Position numbers and translations under genes: made by a program | Notes under the pieces: model-generated | Seen by the model: the letters and a program-made list of their open reading frames with translations, nothing else | Told to the model about the DNA's origin: nothing | Databases searched by the model: none | NCBI RefSeq assembly: GCF_036324505.1 | Contig: NC_086354.1 | Location: 1,754,725-1,818,724 of the forward strand | Direction: 5' to 3' | DNA: 64,000 nucleotides | From: Eleginops maclovinus | Lineage: Eukaryota > Chordata > Actinopteri > Perciformes > Eleginopidae | Shown: piece after piece, positions 54,130 through 64,000 of the stretch | Numbering within the stretch: the stretch's first letter is position 1 | Layout of the letters: the number at the start of each line of letters is the position of its first letter

Positions 54130-55140
54130 CTGGTCAGGATCCCATATTGGTGTTATTTTAAAACACACTGGGAAGCCCTTTAGCGTCAGGGTTAAGGTTG
54201 TGGTGTATTGTGTTGGTTTCGCTTAAATAGTTATAAAAATCAATCATTTCTTAACAGCATGTTGATCTGAAGATGATAGCTGGCTACTACCATATCTGTA
54301 ACATGTCCCTCTGAACCCAAACATGTGCATGTTTAAAGGCTTAATTGACAACAGGAGGGGTCACAGACATAGGACCAGCTGTTAAATAAAGCTCTACTGA
54401 CCTTAGCTGCCATGTGGGTATATGAAGGCTCTCCAATATTGACAAGCAATTTTCACCCATTTATCAATTATATTTTTAAATTTGATAACACCAATGAGTT
54501 TCCCATCACCTAAACCACCAGGGGTATACAGAGTTTAATACTAGCAACTTTTAATTATGGGTAATATACAAATGTATTTTAGAACTACAATTCCCAATAG
54601 ATATTCCTGTCATAGAATATGTTGCGAAACACATGCGTGCCAGCATGCATGTGTAGTTCTACCGGTGTGTGTGTGGACTCCTTAAAAATCCTGTTTTGTA
54701 TAGTCTGCCGTGGCTGGGCTGAATTCCATGCAGTCGTTCGGCTGCTTGGGCGGAATCCAGCACTTTCTGTTGATAGTTGTGGCTGATGAGGCTTATTTCT
54801 ATGTTTTGATATTTGTGACACCAAACCGATAGAAAAACCCCCCAACAACACAGAGAAGATAACCATAACATGACCCAGTTGTCTAGTTAATAAACTTAAA
54901 TAATATTGAGCACAAGATAAACTTTATTTTGAAATTAAAAGAAACCAGTAACAAAAAAGGGACGGTTGGATGAGCTGCTCCGACTCTTCCTCACTGACGG
55001 CGAAAAGGCCGACATTACAAAATAAAATTAAAGAAGTAAACATAATAATTGTGACGCTAAAGGGCTTCCCAGTTTTAAAGTAACAACAATAAGGGATCCT
55101 GACCAAACGTCAATATATGACGAGTTGGAAGTGAGATCAT
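54130..55140. repeat. Inverted repeat, arms about 65 bp
   Basis: Left arm about 54133-54193 (GGTCAGGATCCCATATTG ... GGGAAGCCCTTTAGCGTCA) and right arm about 55065-55125, its reverse complement with a few mismatches and an indel. It probably marks the ends of an unclassified MITE or a fold-back element of roughly 1 kb inside the hAT-like copy. Confidence 0.65.
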
Positions 55141-55345
55141 GTTGCAACACCTTCTTCTGGGTCTATGCAGCGAGAGCTGCGTCCTTAGCAACCACCTAAC
55201 TGACAACTCCGAGACCGGAAATACTGTTTTCACGCTGTGAGAGTTGACAGTAACTTTACATGGATGCTGGTCAATAGAAATGAATGAATCTCTATGTCAA
55301 CGTTAGCTAACCTTGTCATTGGTGTGTTAACAGGGATTTTGCTGA

Positions 55346-56003
55346 CATGGGCCCTGTCTTGATTCGCACACTTCTGCCCTTCGGACACTGACTTTGGGGG
55401 CTTAGGGCGTTCACACTGGCAAAATCGGCAGAGTTCAGCGCACTAAAAGTACCCGGATGGTGCCCCTCAGATGGAAAAAAATTGAGTGTGAAACGATGGA
55501 CACTTCGCGCACCTCACGGGCGCCATCTTGGCTACGTAGCGGAAAAGGAGGAGCCATTTCGGGATCTTGGCTGCTTTCATGCGTGTATGCTAAATGTTTA
55601 CGCACATTCCCCCTCCCTCCCCTCAAAATGTCAAATTTGCATACCAGCTCGCGTTCAGCAAGTAAACGCAGTATCCTCCCACGATTGCGGAGACGGTGAA
55701 GTTTCCACATGGGGTGGAGAAAGGGGTAGACCAAGGAGAGAAAAATCACCAAAACCACACTCATTTTTAATTTTTGCTCATGTAGGTTTGTTTACAAATG
55801 TAGTTTATTTTTGCTAATGTTTCGCGGGTTTAGAGTCGCAAGCAGATTTGCGTTTGTCACTTCCGCCAGGTGCTTAACGTTAAGTGCTGTCCCGAATCGA
55901 ACACTTATCAGCGAAGGTGCGCACCACAGATGTCAGTGCTCTGCAAAGCAGGACCCTGAACCTCAGTGCACTGTCTGAAGTGTCCGGTTCGAGACATAGC
56001 CAT
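55346..56003. mobile_element. MITE with TCTTGATTCGCACACTTC-type ends
   Basis: The left end GGCCCTGTCTTGATTCGCAC followed by ACTTC is inverted at the right end (GAAGTGTCCGGTTCGAGACATAGCC). The point of insertion is defined by comparison with the uninterrupted 289-1182 copy (GCTGACA|...|TTTCTAAAAG). Contains GCGCACCTCACGGGCGCCAT but no gene. Confidence 0.6.
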
Positions 56004-56484
56004 GGTTTCTAAAAGCTCGCGATTCCACAGAGGACAGAGGATGCATATCTTCAACATTCTGCCACGATTATCTGAACTTCTCAGGGTTCAAGCAACATAG
56101 CAGACCGAGAAAAAAGTTACCTTATGTTTGGCTTGCCCGCACTTGTGTCTTTTTCTTTTCTCCGAGCCTGCAGCTCTCCATTGCGCAAAAGTGGAATCTG
56201 TTCCTGCAGCCATCTTAACCAATAGTAAGCAAGCTTACTGAGTTACTATTCTACCTGCAGAATTATTTCTCTGGCTCATCACAGCCACTTCCCGACTTGG
56301 AAAGAAGTTACTTTTCCTCTTGACGCACAGCAGAAGTGCGTATAGACGTGTGCACATTAAAAACAGTGGACTTCAGCACATAAAAAATGCCATATGTGTA
56401 CGGCAGTTTATGTGAACTGCAAATATTATTCCTCGAGTCCTAGAGTATCGCCCCAGTTCACTCCGCCAGCTCTGCACATGGAAA

Positions 56485-57033
56485 CGAAGGAGCCTGCAGC
56501 AGCCTTGTCACAATGCCTTAGTCAGAACTCATAACTTCATAAATAGTGTTGGGTAATGTAATGTAGCTATTACTTTTTGCTGTAACGCAGTAATATAACG
56601 CTTTACTTCTGAAATGTGGGTAATATAATACCCGTTACAATTCTCAGTAACGCAGTTACAACACATTTTAACCCGAAATGATGTGGTGTTTTGTTTCTAA
56701 GAATTCAAAAACATCGCAAGACATTCCGACACCAGAAAAATAACTGTGCAGGTAGAATAGTAACTCAGTAAGCCTGTTTACTATTGGTTAAGAGGGCTGC
56801 AGAAACAGATTTGCGATTGAGAGCTGCAGGCTCGGAGAAAAGAAAAGAAAAACACACAAGTTTGCGCAGGCCAAAGCAACAGAATGTAACTTTCTCTGGG
56901 TCTGCTGCTTGAACCCCGAGAAGTTCAGAGACTCGTGGTGGAGTGTTGAAGATATGCAGCCTCCGTCAGCTGTGGAATCGCCGGCTTTTAGAAAGCTTGT
57001 CAGCCAAATCCCCGTTAACACACACCAATGAGG
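56485..57033 (-). mobile_element. Third copy of the 289-1182 repeat, inverted, plus flank
   Basis: In reverse complement, 57033-56545 follows 672-1182 with high similarity. The match continues past the element end into 56540-56485, corresponding to 1191-1255. So the copies share flanking sequence as well: a duplicated segment, or a larger host repeat. Confidence 0.7.
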
Positions 57034-57512
57034 AACAAGTCTGAGGTACTTGTACTTTACTTGAGTATATCCAGTTTATGCTACTTTGTACTTCTACTTG
57101 ACTACATTTAACTTTGGTTACTTTGCAGATATAAAGTAGATGAATGATAAACAATATAATCAACACTTAAATCAAACTTTAGTTACAGCTGGATTACATT
57201 TACAAACGGTAGTAAATCAATTAAACTAGCTGTACCTTTACCAGCTTTGATAGACACATCAATAATTATAATCTAAATATATCATATACTGTATATAATT
57301 CAGAAAGTAGCCAACCTGCAGAAAGAGTACATTTACTTTTGGTAGGCTACTTTAAGTATATTTAGATGCCAATTCTTTTTATTTTTAATTGAGGAACATT
57401 TTGAATGCAGGACTTTTACTGTAACAGAGTATTCCTACACGTTGGTACTTCTGAGTACTTCTACTTTTACTAAAATACAATATTTTGAGTACTTCTTCTA
57501 CTTCTGTCTACA
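57034..57512. mobile_element. MITE remnant rich in TACTTGAGTA/TTTTACTT words
   Basis: Contains GAGTACTTCTACTTTTACT, CAGGACTTTTACTGTAACAG and TACTTTACTTGAGTA, the sequence style of a very common fish hAT MITE. The terminal repeats are not both present. Confidence 0.5.
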
Positions 57513-57982
57513 GGTCTTCATTTAAGCAACTCATTAGGATAGCCCACAGTAGGAGGTGTAGACAGGCGTGTAGTCATTAGTTCCTTGTTTAGTTGTGGAT
57601 AAATGTCCGTAACAGATATGAGGCTGCATCTCTCCCTGCTCTGTGAGGCGGCGGGGCGGTCATTATTAAAGTTGTATAAAGTTAAAATACCTCACCTGGA
57701 GGGAGGGGGGCTGCAGCGTGTCGCTAACTTCTCTCACAGATGAACAGATAACCAGTCCCGGTTTACTCTTGAGTTTGTTCCTTTCTATCTGACTGTTTAT
57801 TCTCTCAGCAGGATATGTCTGTGTCAGATCAGGTGCACCAAAAGCCCCACCCCTGTCTATCTGCTGCTGACTGTTACAACACAACTCAGTCACTGCTTGC
57901 TTTACCAGTCTGACTGGCAGAACAGTCCAACCTGACACACACCACAATGTGAGATGTGAAGAATATGACATATTATTACTCA
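57513..57982. other. Unique stretch with a splice-donor-like edge
   Basis: A 112-codon minus-strand open frame (58004-57666) contains the donor-like CTCCAG|GTGAGG at 57697/57696, in a GC-richer block near 57640-57720. It may be an untranslated or alternative first exon, but its sequence resembles no protein I know. Confidence 0.25.
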
Positions 57983-59260
57983 TATTCCTCGAGGCACAGG
58001 CCAAGGTGGAGTTGCAGCCATCTTCTCTGACTCAAGCCTACTTATCAATCCTAAACCAAAATTAAATCATAAAACCTTTGAAAGTCTTGTTCTTAGTCTT
58101 ACGCTTCCAACCTGGAAAACACTGCAAGCAATCTTATGTGTTACAGAGTATCGCGCCCCAGGTGCTTATTCAGAATTTTACCCAGAATTCTGTCAGGATC
58201 TCAGTTTCTGTATTTATAGTTTACGGTTTTATTTTGAAATGTTTCTTGTTTTGTCTCTTCCTGTCTTGTCTAGTTTACTTCCTGTCTTTAGTTTCCCTCC
58301 TGTCTGATTGTGCTCACCTGTAGCCCCTGTGTGTCTCCTCCCCCATCCCAGCTGTTTCTTGTCTTGTGATTACCCTCCTCTGTATTTAGTCTGTGCTTTC
58401 CTTTGTGTTTTTTGTCGAGTCGTCGTCGTTGTTTGTCGTTTGCCTGTTCCCTGAACCCTTTTGGATATCCCTTTTCAGCCTCCCTCTTCCACTGGTTTGT
58501 CCTTGTTTTAATTTGATACTTTTCCTTCGTTTTAATATATTTTTGAAATCTTGTTACTAGACTACAAACCATTAGGCAAACATTCCTTCAGCAAAAATAT
58601 ATCTGTTAGTGATATAGTAAAATTTAAGGAAGAGATTCCAATAATATTAAACTCAATACCATGCCTGTGTGTAGCAGAGGAATTGAAAGTGCTACAGGCA
58701 TGCTGTGAATAACATCAGACTCTGTTGCTCCATTAAGAAACTAAAACAACAAAGACTAGCACCATGGTATCACCCGGAAACTAGCAAAATAAAGCAAAAG
58801 TTGAGACAACTTGAGAGGATATGGTGTTCCATTAAGCTTGAAGAATCTTGTTAAATTTGGCATCATCAACAGGTCCAAAATGCGGTAGCCAGATTACTCA
58901 CTCGGTCCAAAACAACTTGCCACATTTCTCCGATCCTTTCCGACCTGCAATGGCTCCCTGTCCATCTCAGAATACAGTTCAAAATTCTGGTTTTTACATA
59001 TAGAGCTGTCAATGGACAAGCCCCGGCCTACATTCACGACCTGATCCACCCTTACAGGACAAACCAGGCCCTGAGGTCCTCTGAGCAAGGCCTTTTAAGG
59101 ATGCCACGGACCAGGCTAAAAACCAAGGGGGATCGTGCCTTTGAGGCGGTGGCTCCAAGGCTTTGGAACGACACCCCCAGGGTCTGAGAGCCACTGTCTC
59201 AGTGGAAATGTTTAACGGGCAGCTGAAGACTCCCCTTTTCCGACAATCTTTTTAGTCCAA
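57983..59260 (+). pseudogene. CR1/L2-group LINE remnant, internally deleted
   Basis: Plus strand, broken frames. Endonuclease part GTGQGGVAAIFSDSSLLIN (57990-58190); then LAPWYNPEISK-like and LRQLERIWCS (58760-58850); then the C-terminal part VQNAVARLLTRSKTTCHISP, LQWLPVHLRIQFKILVFTYR and APRLWNDTP (58870-59190). The reverse transcriptase is missing. About 58195-58555 is a CT-rich unrelated insertion (GTTTACTTCCTGTCTTTAG). Confidence 0.75.
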
Positions 59261-60050
59261 TAAAAGTAAGCCAAAAAAGGGGTAAACCTAGGACAAATTG
59301 CAACGGAAGCAAAGTTAACTGATTTTGTATCCTCAATATGTCCTGAGTAAAGGAAAAAAAGTCCTGAAGCAACGCAGTATGGGAAAGTTTCGAAAAACAC
59401 GTAAATAGCCCATTCATATGCGTATTCATTATTTTTCTCACATGAATAGGGTAACATTTTTAACCTTTAGATATCACCATGAAAATCACTGAGTTAATTA
59501 CTTACATTAAGACAAACAAAACATTTATTACAAGTTTTTTTTTTTTATTGTTTGGTAACATGAGCAAATGGTGCATAATAATGTATGCGCTAATTTGCAT
59601 AAATAACAAAACATAACTAGACATTGGTTGTAGCCAGATGAAAATGTCTTGTAGAATATTGTTGACATCTTACAGTAAAAGAATATAGAGGCAAATAAAT
59701 GTCACCATAAGGGACGGAGATTCATTCATTCAAGCTCCACTCAACTGTCACTAAGTTGTTACTCAGATAAGAAATATTTTCTTTGTTTCTCCTACATGGA
59801 TTATTTAACCTACATTAATAAAACATACCTTGCGATCAACTACAATTTATTTGGAACATCTGGATGTGTGTTGACCTGTGGTATGACTATTATTGGTGAA
59901 ACGATGTCAAGTTTAGGATTAGCGAATCGTTTCACAGTTGTCTTAGCTAGCATGGCATTACATGCCAGTGCAAGGCCTACAATAACCCATGTATCCCTAT
60001 CTTAATGAATAAGTGTGATAAAGATAATATGGTTTAGTATGTTCATGCTA
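59261..60050. other. AT-rich intergenic/intron DNA
   Basis: Nothing coding. A run of T at 59537-59547. It ends with the target site of the hAT element at 60059. Confidence 0.5.
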
Positions 60051-60058
60051 CTCTAGCC

Positions 60059-62882
60059 CAGTGATTCTTAAACTAGGGGTCGCGACCCCAAACGGGGTCG
60101 GCAAAAACTTCCGTGGGGTCGCAAAATTATTTGTTACTTCAGTCGGAAATTAGCTGTTATAACACCTGGTGAAACAACGAAAAATAAAATGTCAATGCAA
60201 TGAAAATCTGCCTTTTTCTCATTCCTACACGCTGTTAAGAGGGAGAGAGAGAGAGAAAAAAAAAAGTTGCCCAGCTTTAAATGGCGTTTCGAATCGTTTA
60301 TTGGTCCTATGATAGAAACAATGTAACAATCTGCGCCCACTGTTCAAACTCAATTTCTTCCCGGTTTTTTTACAATACGTCATAGTTAACTCGCCACGTT
60401 ACTAGCCACGTTTGTGATACTAGCCACTTTTTTAGCCACTAGCCTAGTTATAACTTTCATCAAAAATGGACAGGTGGCTGCTAAAAAACAATGATTTGAG
60501 CTCAGAAGTGCCATCTACCTCCAGTTGTGCACCTACTCCTCCGCGATCCTCAGATGGGACAAGTTTGGCCGGTGGTGAGAATAAAAAAGACCCACCAACG
60601 AGGCGTCGCCGATACCTGAAAGAATTTCTTAAATATGGATTCACGTGCCAGGTAAAACATGAGCTCGACCACCCACAGTGTGTTATTTGCGGCGATGTTC
60701 TGGCACATGAAAGTTTAAAGCCCACAAAAATGAGACGACATCTCGAAAGCCGACATCCAGATGATGCTCAGAAACCCATGACATTTTTTTTACGAAAAGA
60801 AGCTGCGCTGCATGGGCAAAAGACCGTTGTGCATAGCCAAGCTACTGTGCCCACCAAAGCCTTGGCAGCGTCATACAAAGTGGCCCACCTTGTAGCCAAA
60901 GCACAAAAGCCACACACAATTGCTGAAAGCCTCATCCTTCCTGCAGCAATTGCGATGACCACAGCAATGCATGGTGAAAAGATCGCAAGTGTGCTTAAAC
61001 AGATTCCCCTCTCCAATGATACCATGTCCAAACGCATTAACGACATCGCTAATGATATGAAATGCCAGCTCATCGAGAGAGTGAAAAACAGCCGGTTTTC
61101 TTTGCAGTTAGACGAGTCTACTGACTTGACTAATGTAGCCCATTTAATGGTTTTCATTCGCTACAGTCATGACGGGAAACTGCATGAGGACATGCTGTGC
61201 TGCTCTCCGATGGAAGGAAGATGTACTGGTGGAGACATTTTTAACTGTCTTAATGGTTGGATGGAGGAGACAGGCCTGGATTGGGATAAATGCATAAGCA
61301 TATGCACTGACGGTGCCGGGGCTATGATGGGAAAACACAAAGGGCTGAAAGCCAAGGTCCTTAGCGTTGCACCACATGTCAAGTTCACACACTGCATTAT
61401 CCATAGGGAGGCCCTGGCATCCAAGACACTTGAACCCGAGCTTAACAATGTTCTTCAAACAGCAATCCAAATAGTGAATTCGATCAAATCGCGCCCTTTA
61501 AATTCACGACTCTTCGCCCTTCTCTGCCAGGAAATGGGGTCTGCACATGAATCCCTTCTTTTTCATTCAGAGGTAAGGTGGCTTTCACGGGGCAAAGTTC
61601 TTACACGCCTGTTCGAGTTGCGAAGCGAGGTGCGCACCTTCCTCTCAGACGTGCATTCCCCTCTTGCAGACCATCTCACTGACTCGAGATGGTTATCACG
61701 TCTTGCATACCTGGCGTGCATATTTGACAAATTAAATAGTCTCAACCTGTCACTACAAGGCCCCAGCACAAACATCCTGACCCTCTCAGACAAAGTGAAT
61801 GCTTTCACAAAAAAATTGCAGCGTTGGGCAGCCCGTGCAGAGAGTGGGGACTTTGAAATGTTCTCGGAGCTGCACGACTTTTTGGAGAGTGACATGAATG
61901 CCAATTCATTGAAAGAGTCAATAACCTGTCATCTTCGTAGTCTCCTCGACAAATTCAATAAGTATTTCCTCACGGAGAATGTAGAGCCTTTTGACTGGGT
62001 ACGACAACCATTCACCAACTGCTCCTCAAACAACCTGCCATCTGAGCTCGAGGATGCGCTGATTGAGCTGTCCAGCGACCGCACATTGCAGGCGTCGTTT
62101 GCCTCAAAAACTCTAGATGAATTCTGGCTGTCAGTTGTGCAGGAATACCCCGGGTTGTCCAAGGCTGCCATGGACATCCTCACGCCGTTTGGATCAACCT
62201 ATCTGTGCGAAAAGACATTTTCGTCCCTGGCCTACATAAAGAACAAATACAGATGTCGTCTCAACAGCATGGAGGAGAATCTTCGTGTTGCTGTGAGCAG
62301 CATCGATCCCCGAATTGACCTGCTATGCTCGCGGAAGCAGGCCCATCCTTCTCATTGACATGGCGTCCGTATAAGAGGAAGTGAGATCGTTCCAATCATA
62401 CACACTCTCTGTTGACTCTTGACTCCCGTTTGATTTGGACATTTGTTTCATTGCTTTGTTTGTTCCAGTTCTTGTTTGCGTTAATAAATTGTTGCCGCCC
62501 AGGCCTTTTCTTACACATTGCCTATTTGTTTTTGCTTGATTGACAGTCGTTACCATGGGTTTGCAATGCATAACGTTGTCCTGGCAACGCGATTTACAGC
62601 CCGCCCCCAAACAACCAAACTGCAGATGGCATTGCTGTTTCTTTCAAAATGTATGACTATCACTCAAATCATTGGAGACGCAAACTCGTAAATTAATTCA
62701 CACAAAATCGTTCCTTTTCCATAAAATAATCGTCATACATTGTTAATTTGTTTGGATTGGAACAAAAAATCGGTTGCTACGGAAACGTGACGTCACACTT
62801 ACACACTTTTGGGAAAGTGGGGTCACCAAACCTCTCCAGTTTTTTTTGTGGGGTCGTCAGACAAAAAGTTTAAGAACCACTG
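60059..62882 (+). mobile_element. Apparently complete ZBED5-like hAT transposon
   Basis: 2,824 bp. Terminal inverted repeats CAGTGATTCTTAAAC (left) and GTTTAAGAACCACTG (right; one mismatch). Identical 8-bp target duplication CTCTAGCC (60051-60058 and 62883-62890). A GGGGTCGCGACCCC palindrome follows the left end, and GGGGTC words recur near both ends. It carries one uninterrupted transposase gene on the plus strand. All parts expected of an autonomous element are present. Confidence 0.95.
60466..62358 (+). CDS. hAT transposase, ZBED5/GTF2IRD2-tail-like
   Basis: 630 codons, intact. N terminus MDRWLLKNN and a basic TRRRR block; a BED-type finger at residues about 70-103 (CVICGDVLAHESLKP ... 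HLESRHP, C-x2-C and H-x4-H). The first catalytic Asp is in LDESTDLTNV (residue 216) and the second in CTDGAGAMMG (residue 282). HCIIHREALASK and FHSEVRWLSRGKVLTR (RW motif) follow. The C-terminal dimerisation region has CEKTFSSLAYIKNKYRCRL (Cys581-Glu582) and ends SRKQAHPSH. It would cut and join the element ends in the nucleus. Same family as the truncated copy at 21045-22145. Human ZBED5 and the GTF2IRD2 tail are domesticated relatives; here the terminal repeats show a mobile copy. Confidence 0.93.
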   Translation: MDRWLLKNNDLSSEVPSTSSCAPTPPRSSDGTSLAGGENKKDPPTRRRRYLKEFLKYGFTCQVKHELDHPQCVICGDVLAHESLKPTKMRRHLESRHPDDAQKPMTFFLRKEAALHGQKTVVHSQATVPTKALAASYKVAHLVAKAQKPHTIAESLILPAAIAMTTAMHGEKIASVLKQIPLSNDTMSKRINDIANDMKCQLIERVKNSRFSLQLDESTDLTNVAHLMVFIRYSHDGKLHEDMLCCSPMEGRCTGGDIFNCLNGWMEETGLDWDKCISICTDGAGAMMGKHKGLKAKVLSVAPHVKFTHCIIHREALASKTLEPELNNVLQTAIQIVNSIKSRPLNSRLFALLCQEMGSAHESLLFHSEVRWLSRGKVLTRLFELRSEVRTFLSDVHSPLADHLTDSRWLSRLAYLACIFDKLNSLNLSLQGPSTNILTLSDKVNAFTKKLQRWAARAESGDFEMFSELHDFLESDMNANSLKESITCHLRSLLDKFNKYFLTENVEPFDWVRQPFTNCSSNNLPSELEDALIELSSDRTLQASFASKTLDEFWLSVVQEYPGLSKAAMDILTPFGSTYLCEKTFSSLAYIKNKYRCRLNSMEENLRVAVSSIDPRIDLLCSRKQAHPSH

Positions 62883-62890
62883 CTCTAGCC

Positions 62891-63347
62891 TACCTCATGT
62901 ATGAACCCTAACCACTTTATCTCTTTTATCTAGAGTAGACTATGCCTATACATACGACTAAACTATGACAATGACTACTACACATATGCCTTCAAACTGC
63001 TCCACACTGGATCTGACTGTCCACATAAATGTAAGTTAAAGTAGGATTCAAAGTATCACCATGTTAGATTGCTCAGATAGAAACTACAGTAATATCAGCA
63101 AAACCAAAACATTACCAGGCGAAATTAAGATGACAATGAAAGTGAAATTTGGAAATAGCAAGAAACAATACTTTTGTTCTATGCTTATGGTTTTATTTCT
63201 CCTTTTTCTCTCCCCATTATTAATGTAGGGAACTCTGGGTTGTGTCACCAAACACTTGTTCCATCTGCACCTACTGTTCACATACATGAGAGATAAAGAA
63301 GAATATGCTTTGTATGTTGCCTTCAGTGTTAATGTTTACTTTGCGTC
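62891..63347. other. Non-coding, nothing recognised
   Basis: AT-rich sequence between the hAT target site and the ORF starting at 63348. No repeats noted. Confidence 0.5.
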
Positions 63348-64000
63348 ATGGCCAAGGACACCAACCAACAACACTCAGAACCAAGTAGAGAGAGACAAAT
63401 ACGAAGATCAATTACTGGGACATACTCTTTGAATACTGACTGCCTCTTTTGTGGCACACCAGCTGAGGTTGGGAAAAAGAAAAAGAGGCCATGTGAATCT
63501 GAAGTTTACCAAATCAGGACGATTGATATCAAGGAGACACTTTTGGGAATATGTGATAAACGAGGTCAGAGACTGTGAAAGCATGAATTCTGCATGCACA
63601 TGATCTACATGCAGCAGATGCGGTATGTCACCAGAGTTGCAGTGTGAATTTTCGTACAAAGAAGCAAATACCAGCAGCATATAAAACGGACACAGAACAA
63701 GAGTAAAAGAGGGTGAAGGTTGGCCGCCCTCGACACAATGAGAGGACAGCAGCATTTTTGGAGGTGGCAAAGTAAATAGAAGAAAACGATGATGAGCAGA
63801 TCAGCATAAATGATCGAATTGACCTCATGCAGCAGAAGCTTGGACACAGTGAAAATGAAGCATATAGTTATAAGTATATGAAGAAAAAGCTGGAAGAACA
63901 CTTCGGGGAGAAGATAATATACACTCAGATGGATGGAAAACCTACCGTAGTTACCATGAGGACAACAGCTAAGGCGGTGCTGCGAGACTACTATGACGCA
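63348..64000 (+). pseudogene. Repeat-borne ORF of unknown family, broken, runs off the edge
   Basis: Begins at an ATG (63348) with NTDCLFCGTPAE, a C-x2-C motif, and runs 76 codons to a stop. Other frames downstream continue protein-like: LHAADAVCHQSCSVNFRTK, KVGRPRHNERTAAFLEVAK and ENDDEQISINDRIDLMQQ, then LEEHFGEKIIYTQMDGKPTV up to the window edge. I have the impression that this pattern (HAAD..YH..C..NFRT) recurs in uncharacterised multi-copy fish proteins, perhaps linked to a transposon, but I cannot name the family. Frameshifts near 63578 and at least one stop near 63705 make it a pseudogene here. Confidence 0.45.

Larger units (their letters stand above)
53243..56280 (+). mobile_element. 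Second copy of the 289-1182 hAT-like repeat, interrupted
   Basis: Starts CAGTGTTGGGCAAGTTACTT. Matches 289-1182 in three pieces: 53243-53745, 55290-55345 (AACGTTAGCTAACCTTGTCATTGG) and 56004-56280 (CGCGATTCCACAGAGGACAG to CTACCTGCAGAATTATTT). Between them are two insertions of other repeats, about 53746-55290 and 55346-56003. The right terminus is missing. Confidence 0.7.

Noticed and set aside
57666..58004. 112-codon minus-strand ORF with a donor-like GTGAGG as a 5' exon of the host gene
   Set aside because: The peptide has no similarity to the known N terminus of KIAA1217-type proteins. Kept only as a weak possibility in the stretch description.

Overview
The window looks like a piece of a ray-finned (teleost) fish chromosome. 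It is vertebrate-type intron-rich DNA packed with fish-typical transposable elements (Rex3, a Rex1-like LINE, a Tc1 element with the widespread CAGTGGGGC ends, Tx1- and L1-type LINEs, several hAT families and many MITEs), with (CA)n and (GAT)n microsatellites. There is no operon-like gene packing and no tRNA, rRNA or CRISPR.

The host gene is one multi-exon gene on the minus strand. I read nine exons (48735 down to 2172) whose splice sites and phases join into 535 codons without a stop. The protein matches the Sickle tail / KIAA1217 (skt) family of cytoskeleton and notochord-associated proteins, relatives of SRCIN1/p140Cap. The gene continues out of the window at the left (3' part), and its 5' exons must lie to the right of 48735. 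Almost everything else is intron or upstream DNA made of mobile elements.

Layout: 1-2.2 kb, a hAT-like MITE and a GAT microsatellite. 2.2-5.6 kb, four exons plus a decayed Harbinger-like element. 5.9-29.5 kb, a deeply nested transposon nest inside one 28-kb intron. Its outermost layer may be a single giant element with inverted ends at about 5978 and 29450 and a decayed spliced gene at 26.4-28.1 kb. Inside it lies a broken ZMYM1-like hAT. That hAT is interrupted by a Tx1-type LINE (10.65-19.72 kb, sitting in a CT-rich minisatellite), by a chimeric ZBED5-like hAT (20668-22503) and by a MITE (24024-24568). The LINE is in turn split by an apparently intact ZBED1-like hAT (14596-18049).

From 32.7 to 34.6 kb: a MITE and two exons. 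35.5-45.4 kb: a near-complete Tc1, a Rex3 fragment, and a full-length L1 inserted head-to-head into an older L1, ending with an LTR that stops 8 bp from a host exon. 45.4-48.7 kb: three exons, a Rex1-like LINE split by a solo LTR, and a Tc1 fragment. 48.9-64 kb: a 5'-truncated L1, a long (CA)n tract, hAT/MITE debris, a CR1/L2-group LINE remnant, an apparently complete hAT with an intact 630-codon transposase (60059-62882), and the start of another repeat-borne ORF at the right edge.

Target-site duplications let most insertions be ordered in time. Coordinates for elements with clear duplications are exact to the base; those for decayed elements are approximate.
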